The position numbers were made by a program, and so were the translations under genes. From NCBI RefSeq assembly GCF_022206305.1, contig NZ_JAKOIW010000001.1:1-64000 (forward strand): a stretch of DNA of 64,000 nucleotides. Reading direction: 5' to 3'. The notes beneath the pieces were generated by a model that was not told where the DNA came from, ran no database searches, and saw nothing but the letters and a program-made list of their open reading frames with translations. Shown one piece after another: positions 45,674-53,526 of the stretch (position 1 is its first letter; each line of letters begins with the position of its first letter). Source of the stretch: Gordonia sp. 'Campus'. Its GTDB lineage: Bacteria; Actinomycetota; Actinomycetes; Mycobacteriales; Mycobacteriaceae.

Positions 45674-47574
45674 CGTGCCACCTCGTCACTCGCGACCGCG
45701 CCCCGCGCGATCTCTTCGTCCCGCCTCGTGGATCCGGCCTCGTAGGCGGCCCACATCGTCGCGTACAGACCGCCCCTGGCGACCAGCTCGTCCTGACGGC
45801 CCTGTTCGACGACCCGCCCGCGATCGAGCACGACGATGTTGTCGGCGGAGGTGATCGAACCGAGTCGGTGCGCGATGACCAGGACGGTGCGGCCGACCAT
45901 CAGGGCGCCGATCGCCTGCTGGATCTGGGCTTCCGACTCGGGATCGGCGAATGCGGTCGCCTCGTCGAGAACCAGGATCGGGGTGTCGGCGAGCAGCGCA
46001 CGAGCGATCGACACCCGTTGCGCCTCACCGCCGGAGAAGTGAGCGCCGTCGCCGACCACGGTGTCGTATCCGTCGGGGAGTTCGAGGATGCGGTCGTGGA
46101 TCTGCGCCGCCCGAGCGGCGTCGTAGACCGTGTCGTCGGCAGCGTCGGGACGCCCGAGACGGATGTTGTCGCGCACCGACATCGTCAGCAGCTGCACGTC
46201 CTGCAGCACGAAGCCGACGTGGCGGTACAACTCGGTGGTCGCGATGTCGCGGACGTCGACCCCGCCGATCCGCACGGCGCCGGAGTCGGGGTCGCCGAAG
46301 CGCGGTAGCAGGGTGGCCAGCGTCGACTTACCGCTGCCCGAGGGTCCGACGAGCGCCGTGACGGTTCCCTCGGCCAGCGTGACGCTGACATCGTCGAGGG
46401 CCTTCACACCTGCGGGCACGCCCAGCCGCGGCGGATAGGTGAAGTGCACGTTCTCGATCCGGACGTCGTGCCCGGCCGGCACCTGGGGGTTCTCCGGGAC
46501 GGCCAGTTCGGGTTCGGCGAGCAGATCGGCGATGCGCAGTGCCGCGGCCGACGCCTGCTGACGGGTGTGCACCGCGGTGGAGACCGTCAGCAGCGCGGTC
46601 GGCAACACCATCGCGATCAGGGTCGAGCCGACCAGCTCGATGGGCGCCACCCAGCCGCGGTCGACGAACCAGTAGCCCACACCGAGGTTGACGAGCAAGA
46701 TCAGCGGCGCACTGATGAGTACCGTCGTCACCGCCTGCACGCGCAGCATCGGGCCCATGTAGCCGGCGAAGTCGTCGTTGAACTCGTCGGCGGCATCGAT
46801 GAACCGGCGATGCGCCTTACCCGTCTGCCCGAACGTCTTCACCACCGCGACACCGGAGATGAACTCGACGATCGTCGCGCTGATGCGTGCGACACCCTTG
46901 TCCATCTTTTCCATCTCGGTCGTGAGGTCACGAGCCATGTAGGAGTACGTCAACGCGTAGAGCGGCACCGTCGCGACGGCGAGGAGCCCCAGACGCCAGT
47001 CGAGGACGAAGCAGTAGATGAGCGCGAAGATCGGCGAGAGGACCGCCGCCGTCGCCTCGACGGTCGCGTGGGCGACGAGATAGTGCAGGTCCGCGACATC
47101 GTTCTGCACGGATTTGCGGACCGCGCCCGAGCTCGTGCGACTGAACCAGCCCAGCGGCAGCCGACCGAGCTTGTCGGCGATGCGGATTCGCAGTTGCGCC
47201 TGGAGGTCGAGATCGGCGAAGTGCGTGATGGCGAGGGCGAGGAAACTGAATGCGGCTCGCGCGGCGAGGCCGGCGACCACCAGCCACACGACAAGCCACA
47301 CCCGGCTCGAGTCGACGGGCCCGGGAGCGAGCAGTGTCCGACCGAGTTCGACGATGCCGATGAACGGCACCACGGTCGCCGCGGAGGCGATGATCTGGAC
47401 CAGCTGGGCCAGCATGGTCCGTGTCTTCACCGGGGCCAGGACATCGGCGAGGGCGGCGGCCTTCGCCTTGGCCTCGGCTCGCGCGGCGGTCCGGGCGGCC
47501 TTCGGATCGTCGGGCACGGCCTCGGGGTCCTGGATTGGTGCAGGCGCGGCCAGATCGGTTCCGCCAATTGTCAT
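45670..47574 (-). CDS. ABC transporter, fused permease-ATPase, IrtA-like half
   Basis: 634 residues. An Ala/Lys-rich start (~40 residues), ABC membrane domain with LGRLPLGWFSRTSSGAVRK, and an ATPase domain with GPSGSGKST, SGGEAQRV and the variant Walker B LVLDEATAFADPESE, where the ATAFADPE form is typical of IrtA/YbtP-type proteins. There is no siderophore-interacting reductase domain at the N-terminus, unlike IrtA. An imperfect iron-box-like sequence lies 28 bp upstream. Confidence 0.85.
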   Translation of the reverse strand: MTIGGTDLAAPAPIQDPEAVPDDPKAARTAARAEAKAKAAALADVLAPVKTRTMLAQLVQIIASAATVVPFIGIVELGRTLLAPGPVDSSRVWLVVWLVVAGLAARAAFSFLALAITHFADLDLQAQLRIRIADKLGRLPLGWFSRTSSGAVRKSVQNDVADLHYLVAHATVEATAAVLSPIFALIYCFVLDWRLGLLAVATVPLYALTYSYMARDLTTEMEKMDKGVARISATIVEFISGVAVVKTFGQTGKAHRRFIDAADEFNDDFAGYMGPMLRVQAVTTVLISAPLILLVNLGVGYWFVDRGWVAPIELVGSTLIAMVLPTALLTVSTAVHTRQQASAAALRIADLLAEPELAVPENPQVPAGHDVRIENVHFTYPPRLGVPAGVKALDDVSVTLAEGTVTALVGPSGSGKSTLATLLPRFGDPDSGAVRIGGVDVRDIATTELYRHVGFVLQDVQLLTMSVRDNIRLGRPDAADDTVYDAARAAQIHDRILELPDGYDTVVGDGAHFSGGEAQRVSIARALLADTPILVLDEATAFADPESEAQIQQAIGALMVGRTVLVIAHRLGSITSADNIVVLDRGRVVEQGRQDELVARGGLYATMWAAYEAGSTRRDEEIARGAVASDEVAR

Positions 47575-47601
47575 ATGCGCACAATAACGGCCGGACGGCA
47601 G

Positions 47602-47620
47602 CGAAGGAAAGCTACCCTAA
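47602..47620 (-). promoter_or_regulatory. Weak IdeR/DtxR-box-like sequence
   Basis: On the minus strand TTAGGGTAGCTTTCCTTCG resembles the iron box TTAGGTTAGGCTAACCTAA only if one base is deleted in the centre. Position (28-46 bp before the ABC operon) is right for an operator. Weak support. Confidence 0.35.
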
Positions 47621-47634
47621 CTTGGCCGCGGGTC

Positions 47635-48318
47635 TCACCGCGGGAGAATGCCGTCCAGCACAACCGAGAGGTACTGCTCGGCGATCGCGTCGACCGACAT
47701 CGACCCGCCCGGCCGATACCACCGCACCGCGACCCACACCGTGTCGCGCATGAAGCGGTAGACGAGCTCGACGTCGAGATCGGCGCGGAACTCACCATCG
47801 TCGACGCCGCGCTGCAGCACCGACTGCCAGAGCTGCCGGAACTCGACGTTCAGTTCGGAGATGTAGGCGAAACGGTCCTGCCCCGACAGCCTTTTCGCCT
47901 CGTCCTGGTAGATCGCGACCGCGTTGCGCTCGGCGTCGATCGACTCGAAGGAGGCGACCACCAGACCCCGCAGGGTCTCGGTGGCCGATCGACTCGACGC
48001 GGCGATCTGCCGGTAGCGGTCGAAGAGATCGTCGAGAAACCGTCGCAGGATCTCGTCGACCATCGACTCCTTGGAGTCGAAGTGGTGGTACAGGCTGCCG
48101 GAGAGGATGCCCGCGGCGTCGGCGATGTCGCGGACCGTCGTCGAGCGCAGGCCCTGTTCGGCGAACATCCGCCCGGCCGTGGCGAGCAGTTCGTCGCGAC
48201 GCGACGAACGTGCCGGTGCATCGGTGCGGCCGTTCGAGGATCTGGCGCCCGTCTCGGCCGGGACGCGCGCGTCTGTCCCACCGCTCGCATCGATCTTGGT
48301 CTGACCTCGTGGTGACAA
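47635..48318 (-). CDS. kstR2: TetR-family repressor KstR2
   Basis: Start chosen as the TTG at 48318, 6 bp after AGGAGG; a GTG at 48345 would add 9 residues, an ATG at 48324 would overlap the AGGAGG. N-terminal ~40 residues are variable, then a TetR helix-turn-helix with LRSTTVRDIADAAGILSGSLYHHF, and a C-terminal ligand domain ending VWVAVRWYRPGGSMS, characteristic of KstR2. It represses the ring C/D genes and is released by the CoA ester of the bicyclic propionate. Its own operator is upstream (autoregulation). Confidence 0.93.
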   Translation of the reverse strand: MSPRGQTKIDASGGTDARVPAETGARSSNGRTDAPARSSRRDELLATAGRMFAEQGLRSTTVRDIADAAGILSGSLYHHFDSKESMVDEILRRFLDDLFDRYRQIAASSRSATETLRGLVVASFESIDAERNAVAIYQDEAKRLSGQDRFAYISELNVEFRQLWQSVLQRGVDDGEFRADLDVELVYRFMRDTVWVAVRWYRPGGSMSVDAIAEQYLSVVLDGILPR

Positions 48319-48350
48319 GCGCATCCTCCTGAAGAGCCTGCGCACACCCT

Positions 48351-48364
48351 AGCAAGCGCTTGGC
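48351..48364. promoter_or_regulatory. KstR2-type operator (kstR2 promoter)
   Basis: AGCAAGCGCTTGGC matches AnCAAGnnCTTGnT except the last base. It lies just upstream of kstR2 and 41 bp past the ALDH stop. Confidence 0.85.
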
Positions 48365-48404
48365 CGGGACCGTCGGTGGACGATCCCGGCCAAGACGACC
48401 GATC

Positions 48405-49934
48405 TTAGGCGCCGAGGCGCTTGCGCACCTTCTTCATCGCGCGGTTGTTGAAGAACTTCCACAGCTTCAGCTGGTTGTTGGTCAGCTTGGTGTCCTTGGG
48501 CAGGAACGGCGGCGACATCATCTCGGCGACACTCACGGGCAGCGTCGAGAAGGCGACGGCGCGGGCGTGGCTGAACGTCTCGAAGCCGGTCCGGCCGTGG
48601 TAGCCGCCCATGCCGCTGTTACCGACACCTGCGAAGGGCAGCTCACCGCTGAACAGGTGGATGGCGAAGTCGTTGCCGTTGATCGAGCCGCTTCGGGTGT
48701 TGTCGGCGAGCTTCTGGAACCGCTCGTTCTGATCGCCGCACCAGTACATCGTCAGCGGATGGGGGTGCGAGCTGATCTGGCTGATGACCTCGGACAGGTC
48801 GCGGTACGGGTACACGGTGAGCACCGGACCGAAGACCTCGTCCTCCTCGATCTTCATGCCGGCCTTGACGCCGGTCAGCAGCGTCGGCGGGATCTTGCGG
48901 CGCTCGGGGTCCGGCAGCGGCTCGCCGCCGGGGATCACCTGGCGCTTGGTGGCACCGAGCTGCTCGGCGTCGTCGATGAGACCGAGGATGCGTTCGTAGT
49001 TCTTCTGGTTGATCGTCGAGGTGAACTGGTCGTTGTCGAGGATCGTCGGGAAGTTCTTGGTCCACCGTGCGACGACCTTGTCGGTGAACTCGCCGAGCTT
49101 GGCCTCGGGGACGAAGACGTAGTCCGGGCAGAGGCACACCTGGCCGCCGTTGACCATGCGAGCATCGGCGAGCATCGTCGCGGCCTTGTCGATGTCGGCA
49201 TCGATGTCGACGACGGCCGGGTTCTTGCCACCGAGTTCGAGTGTGACCGGGATGAGGTTCTTCGCGGCTTCCTGAGCCACCGAGGCACCCACCCCGGGCG
49301 ACCCGGTGAAGAACATGTGATCGACCTTCAGCTTGGCGAAGTCCGACCCCGAACCATGCTTGGAGGTGGCGACCGCCAGCTCTTCGATCGAGAAGTAGCT
49401 CGGTGCGTGCTTGGCGATCACGTCGGTGGTTCGCGAGGTCACCGACGAGGGGCGCAGGATGACCCGGTTACCGGCCGCGAAGGCCGAGCCCGCGGGCACG
49501 ATCGTCAGCTGCAGCGGGAAGTTCCACGGGCCCATGATGCCGACGACACCCAGCGGGTCGTGGCGGATGCTCTGCTTGTAGCCGAGCATGCCCTGGATCT
49601 TGGCGACCTTGGACTCGGCCATCCACTCCTTGACGCCGCGGCGCTGGTGGGCGAGGTCGATCATGCAGCCGGCGACGTCGGCGGCGAGCGACAGCTCACG
49701 CGGCCGCGAGCCGAAGTCCTCGGCGAGTGCGGCGGCGATCTCGTCCGCGTGGTCGAGCAGCAGGGCAGCCAGCCGGGTGATGCGGTCGATGCGGGTGTCG
49801 GCGTCCGGGATGCCGTCACGCAGGAACGCGGCGCGCTGGATCTCGACCAGCTCGGTCAACGTGTGCGCTTCGGACGAGACGCCGCGCGCCGCGCTCGTCG
49901 CCCCGGCGCTGGTGTGCTCAGCAGGCTTGGTCAT
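48405..49934 (-). CDS. Aldehyde dehydrogenase (coniferyl-aldehyde-dehydrogenase-like)
   Basis: 509 residues. ALDH fold with MGPWNFPLQL near residue 130, FTGSPGVGASV, catalytic Glu in TLELGGKNPAVV and Cys in GGQVCLCPDYV; the C-terminus carries an extra ~45-residue basic tail ending KKVRKRLGA. Such class-3-like ALDHs often attach to membranes by a C-terminal tail. It lies within the KstR2 block between kstR2 and fadA6, but it is not a known pathway enzyme, and no KstR2 site is seen directly before it. Confidence 0.87.
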   Translation of the reverse strand: MTKPAEHTSAGATSAARGVSSEAHTLTELVEIQRAAFLRDGIPDADTRIDRITRLAALLLDHADEIAAALAEDFGSRPRELSLAADVAGCMIDLAHQRRGVKEWMAESKVAKIQGMLGYKQSIRHDPLGVVGIMGPWNFPLQLTIVPAGSAFAAGNRVILRPSSVTSRTTDVIAKHAPSYFSIEELAVATSKHGSGSDFAKLKVDHMFFTGSPGVGASVAQEAAKNLIPVTLELGGKNPAVVDIDADIDKAATMLADARMVNGGQVCLCPDYVFVPEAKLGEFTDKVVARWTKNFPTILDNDQFTSTINQKNYERILGLIDDAEQLGATKRQVIPGGEPLPDPERRKIPPTLLTGVKAGMKIEEDEVFGPVLTVYPYRDLSEVISQISSHPHPLTMYWCGDQNERFQKLADNTRSGSINGNDFAIHLFSGELPFAGVGNSGMGGYHGRTGFETFSHARAVAFSTLPVSVAEMMSPPFLPKDTKLTNNQLKLWKFFNNRAMKKVRKRLGA

Positions 49935-50093
49935 CGAGATCCCCTCAAATAGTTCGTGCTGCAGCTAGGGTGCGGACTTTGGAACGAAAGCGTCCGCCTG
50001 TCCCACACCATAGTATGCGCCAGGTCACACCCGTATGTGGGCACACCTGTTGTCAGAAGGGTACGGCCGATTCGGCCGGACGTCGAGGGGGGT

Positions 50094-50231
50094 CGGACCG
50101 CCGCGCCTCAGCCGAGCCGCTCGATGATGGTGACGTTGGCGGTCCCGCCGCCTTCGCACCCGCGGCGGACCGCCGCGCCTCAGCCGAGCCGCTCGATGAT
50201 GGTGACGTTGGCGGTCCCGCCGCCTTCGCAC
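50094..50231. repeat. Tandem duplication of the fadA6 3' tail
   Basis: 66 bp at 50094-50159 equal 50166-50231 without mismatch, offset 72 bp. The gene's copy covers the last 17 codons and the stop. The spare copy lies downstream of the stop, in frame but never translated. Inverted ends (GGACCGCC / GGCGGTCC) bound the unit. Confidence 0.93.
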
Positions 50232-51337
50232 ATCGTCTGCAGGCCATAGCGGCCGCCGGTGCGCTCGAGTTCGTTGAGGAGGGTGGCGAACAGCTTGGCG
50301 CCGGTGGCGCCGAGCGGGTGGCCGAGGGCGATGGCGCCGCCGTTGGGGTTGACCTTGGCCGGGTCGGCGCCGGTCTCCTTCAGCCAGGCGAGCACGACGG
50401 GCGCGAAGGCCTCGTTGATCTCGACGACGTCGATGTCGTCCATCGTCAGTCCGGTCTTGTCGAGCGCGTATTTGGTGGCGGGGATGGGCGCGGACAGCAT
50501 CATCACGGGGTCGTCGCCGCGCACCGACATGTGGTGGATGCGGGCGCGGGGGGTGAGGTTGTGTTCTTTCAGCGCACGCTCGGAGACGACGAGGGTCGCC
50601 GAGGAACCGTCGGCGATCTGGGAGGCCACGGCGGCGGTGAGGCGTGAGCCCTCGGCGAGCACCTGGAGGCCGGCCATCTTCTCCATCGAGGTCTCGCGCG
50701 GGCATTCGTCGACGACGCAGTCGCCGAGCGCGATGTTCTCGTTGTCGAACTTCCCGTCGGCGATCGCCGCCTGGGCCCGCTGGTGGGACTGGAGCGCCCA
50801 GCGTTCCATGTCCTCGCGGCTGATGTCCCACTTCTTGGCCATCATGTCCGCGCCGAGGAACTGCGAGATCTGCGAGTCGCCGAAGCGTTCCCGCCATCCG
50901 GCGGATTCTGCTGTGGGTGTGGTGAATCCGAAGTCCTTGCCCGCGATCATGGCCTGGGAGATGGGGATCGCGCTCATGTTCTGCAGGCCGCCGGCGACCA
51001 CGATGTCCTGGGTGCCGCTCATGACTCCCTGCGCGGCGAAGTGGATCGCCTGCTGGCTGGAGCCGCACTGCCGGTCGACGGTGGTTCCGGGGACTTCGAG
51101 CGGAAGACCCGCGGCGAGCCAGGCGGTGCGTGCGACGTTGCCGGCCTGCCCGCCGATGGTGTCGAGGCAGCCGAAGACCACGTCGTCGACCGCGGCCGGG
51201 TCGATGCCGGTGCGTTCGACGAGGGCGGAGATGATGTGGGCGCCGAGGTCGGCGGGGTGGGTCTTGGCCAGTGAGCCGTTGCGCTTGCCGACCGGGGTCC
51301 GGACGGCGTCGACGATGTAGGCCTGCGGTATGGACAT
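50180..51337 (-). CDS. fadA6: Thiolase FadA6 (ring C/D pathway)
   Basis: 385 residues. Thiolase with Cys91 (DRQCGSSQQ), His340 (LGHPLGATG) and Cys370 (MCEGGGTAN). Role: thiolytic cleavage of the ketoacyl-CoA formed from the opened ring. It follows ipdF with 54 bp between and is thus in the operon fadE30-ipdF-fadA6. Its tail is duplicated downstream (see the repeat). Confidence 0.93.
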   Translation of the reverse strand: MSIPQAYIVDAVRTPVGKRNGSLAKTHPADLGAHIISALVERTGIDPAAVDDVVFGCLDTIGGQAGNVARTAWLAAGLPLEVPGTTVDRQCGSSQQAIHFAAQGVMSGTQDIVVAGGLQNMSAIPISQAMIAGKDFGFTTPTAESAGWRERFGDSQISQFLGADMMAKKWDISREDMERWALQSHQRAQAAIADGKFDNENIALGDCVVDECPRETSMEKMAGLQVLAEGSRLTAAVASQIADGSSATLVVSERALKEHNLTPRARIHHMSVRGDDPVMMLSAPIPATKYALDKTGLTMDDIDVVEINEAFAPVVLAWLKETGADPAKVNPNGGAIALGHPLGATGAKLFATLLNELERTGGRYGLQTMCEGGGTANVTIIERLG

Positions 51338-51391
51338 GATCGGTACTCCTCGTTCAGGTGTCGAGCTGTTCGGGGCTGAAGTGGTTGCGCG

Positions 51392-52216
51392 TCAGGCGCG
51401 TTGGCTGGAGATGGAGACGACCTCGCCGGTGAGGTAGGTGGTGTAGTCGCTGGCGAGCATGGCGACGGTGGCGGCGACCTCCCAGACCTCGGCGGCCCGG
51501 CCATAGGCCTCGCGGGATGCCAGTTCGTCGAGGAGGTCGTCGCTGGTGACCTTCGCGAGGAACGGGTGCTTGGCGATCGACGGCGCGATGGCGTTGATGC
51601 GAACACCCACGTCGGCGGCCTCGAGTGCCGAGCACCGGGTCAGCGCCATCACCCCGGCCTTCGCCGCCGCGTAGTGCGCCTGGCCGCGCTGCGCCCGCCA
51701 CCCGAGCACCGAGGCGTTGTTGACGATGACGCCGTTGTGCTCGACCGATCCGAAGTACCGGAGCGCGGCACGCGTCGCCCGGAACGTGCCGGTGAGCGTG
51801 ATGTCGAGGACGCGGTCCCACTCCTCGTCGGTCATCTCGGCGACGGGTGTCTCACCGCCGAGCCCGGCATTGTTGACCAGGACGTCGATGCGGCCGAGTT
51901 GGGTTGCGGCGTCGTCGATCAGTGCGTCGACCTCAGCGGTGACCTGCACGTTGCAGGTGCGCTGGGAGACCGTACGGTCCGGGAACTCCGTCGACAGCTT
52001 CTCCGCCGCCTCGCCGAGGCGTCGTTCGTGCCAGTCGCTGATGAGCACGTCCGCGCCCTCGAGCAGTGCGCGCCGGGCCGAGGCGAACCCGATTCCCGTT
52101 CCGGCGGCGGCGGTCACCACGACCTTCTTGCCGAGAAGCAGTCCATGGCCGGGGATCTCGGCAGGCGGGGTCGCCAGCGGGGAGATCACTCGGTCCGTCA
52201 CATCGGCTCCGGTCAT
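51392..52216 (-). CDS. ipdF: Short-chain dehydrogenase IpdF
   Basis: 274 residues from the ATG at 52216, one base after the fadE30 stop. SDR with VVVTAAAGTGIGFA near residue 32 (the first Gly of the TGxxxGxG motif is Ala-rich), NNAGLGGET, and catalytic YAAAK. Family role: oxidation of the 5-hydroxy group of the bicyclic CoA ester. Position matches Rv3559c. The ~25-residue N-terminal lead is typical of this branch. Confidence 0.91.
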   Translation of the reverse strand: MTGADVTDRVISPLATPPAEIPGHGLLLGKKVVVTAAAGTGIGFASARRALLEGADVLISDWHERRLGEAAEKLSTEFPDRTVSQRTCNVQVTAEVDALIDDAATQLGRIDVLVNNAGLGGETPVAEMTDEEWDRVLDITLTGTFRATRAALRYFGSVEHNGVIVNNASVLGWRAQRGQAHYAAAKAGVMALTRCSALEAADVGVRINAIAPSIAKHPFLAKVTSDDLLDELASREAYGRAAEVWEVAATVAMLASDYTTYLTGEVVSISSQRA

Positions 52217-52217
52217 G

Positions 52218-53483
52218 TCAGCGTGCCTCTCGGGGTAGGCCGAGCACCCGCTCGGCGATGATGTTGCGCTGCACCTCGTTCGATCCGCCATAGATGGTGT
52301 CGGCGCGGGTGAACAGGTAGAGCCGTTGCCATTCGTCGAGTTCGACGTTCTCGGGATCGGTGATGTTGTTGGCCTTGCCCTCGGCCGTCGCCGCCGGACC
52401 GATCAACGACGGTGCGCCGACGACATCCATGGCGAGCTCGCCGAGATCGCGATGCCAGTTCGCCCACAACAACTTCGAGACCGAGGCAGCGCCGGCCTGC
52501 GACGTCACATCCCCGTCCAGCGTCCGATGTGCATGCGCCCGCATCACCGTCAGTCCGATGTCGGCGCGCGCCAATCTGCTTGCCAGTTCGGGGTCGTCGA
52601 CCGCACCGGTGGTCCGGGCGACCTCGGTCAGGTTGTCGAGCTCGCGGGCGAAGCCCACCTGCTGTCCGAGCGTCGAGACCCCCCGCTCGAATTGGAGCAG
52701 GCCCATCGCGACCTTCCACCCCTCGCCGGGTTCGCCGACGATCAGGTCCGCGTCGGTCTCCGCGTCGTCGAAGAACACCTCGTTGAATTCCGATGTCCCG
52801 GTGAGCTGTTGGATGGGACGCACGGTGATCCCCGGCTGGTCGAGCGGCACCAGCAGGAAGCTGAGCCCGGCATGCCGTGACGACCCCTTCTCGGTGCGCG
52901 CGATCACGAACACCCACTGCGCGACGTGCGCGAGGGACGTCCAGATCTTCTGTCCGTTGATGATCCACTTGCCGGCATCGTCGTCGAGGCGGGCAGACGT
53001 GGAGACGCCGGCGAGGTCAGAACCCGCTCCGGGTTCGGAGTAACCCTGGGACCACAGTTCGGTGACGTCGACGATGCCGGGCAGGAAGCGCTTCTTCTGT
53101 CCCTCGGTTCCGAAGGCGATGAGCGTCGGGCCCAACAGTTCCTCGCCGAGATGGTTGACACGCGCCGGAGCGTTCGCGCGCGCGTATTCGCGGTGGAAGA
53201 TGATCCGCTGTTCGAGAGTCGCGCCGCGGCCACCGTATTCGGTGGGCCACCCGATGCACGTCCATCCGTGGCGAGCCAGGTGTCGGTCCCATTCGAGCCG
53301 CTCGGCGAAGAACTCGTGCTCGCTTCCCGGCCCGCCGCGACCCTTCAGGTCGGCGAAGTCACCAGCGAGGTTCTCGTCCAGCCAGGTGCGTACCGCGGTC
53401 GCGAACTCGGCGGCGGCATCCGGCGTCGACTTCGCCCATTCACCCAGGTCGACGGCACGATCGGCGAGATTGATCGAGGTCAT
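52218..53483 (-). CDS. fadE30: Acyl-CoA dehydrogenase FadE30
   Basis: 421 residues from the ATG at 53483 (another ATG at 53495 lacks support). ACAD fold: GWPTEYGGRGATLEQ near residue 75, QGYSEPGAGSDLAG, WTSLAHVAQW and C-terminal YGGSNEVQRNIIAERVLGLP. Role: dehydrogenation of the propionyl side chain of HIP-CoA. Only 17 bp separate its start from the KstR2-type operator shared with fadD3. Confidence 0.93.
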   Translation of the reverse strand: MTSINLADRAVDLGEWAKSTPDAAAEFATAVRTWLDENLAGDFADLKGRGGPGSEHEFFAERLEWDRHLARHGWTCIGWPTEYGGRGATLEQRIIFHREYARANAPARVNHLGEELLGPTLIAFGTEGQKKRFLPGIVDVTELWSQGYSEPGAGSDLAGVSTSARLDDDAGKWIINGQKIWTSLAHVAQWVFVIARTEKGSSRHAGLSFLLVPLDQPGITVRPIQQLTGTSEFNEVFFDDAETDADLIVGEPGEGWKVAMGLLQFERGVSTLGQQVGFARELDNLTEVARTTGAVDDPELASRLARADIGLTVMRAHAHRTLDGDVTSQAGAASVSKLLWANWHRDLGELAMDVVGAPSLIGPAATAEGKANNITDPENVELDEWQRLYLFTRADTIYGGSNEVQRNIIAERVLGLPREAR

Positions 53484-53500
53484 GCGCGCTAGCATAACCT

Positions 53501-53514
53501 ACCAAGCACTTGCT
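53501..53514. promoter_or_regulatory. KstR2-type operator between fadE30 and fadD3
   Basis: ACCAAGCACTTGCT is a full consensus match, 12 bp before fadD3 and 17 bp before fadE30, so one site probably controls both operons. The same 14-mer occurs at 39079. Confidence 0.92.
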
Positions 53515-53526
53515 AGGTTTAGCTCT

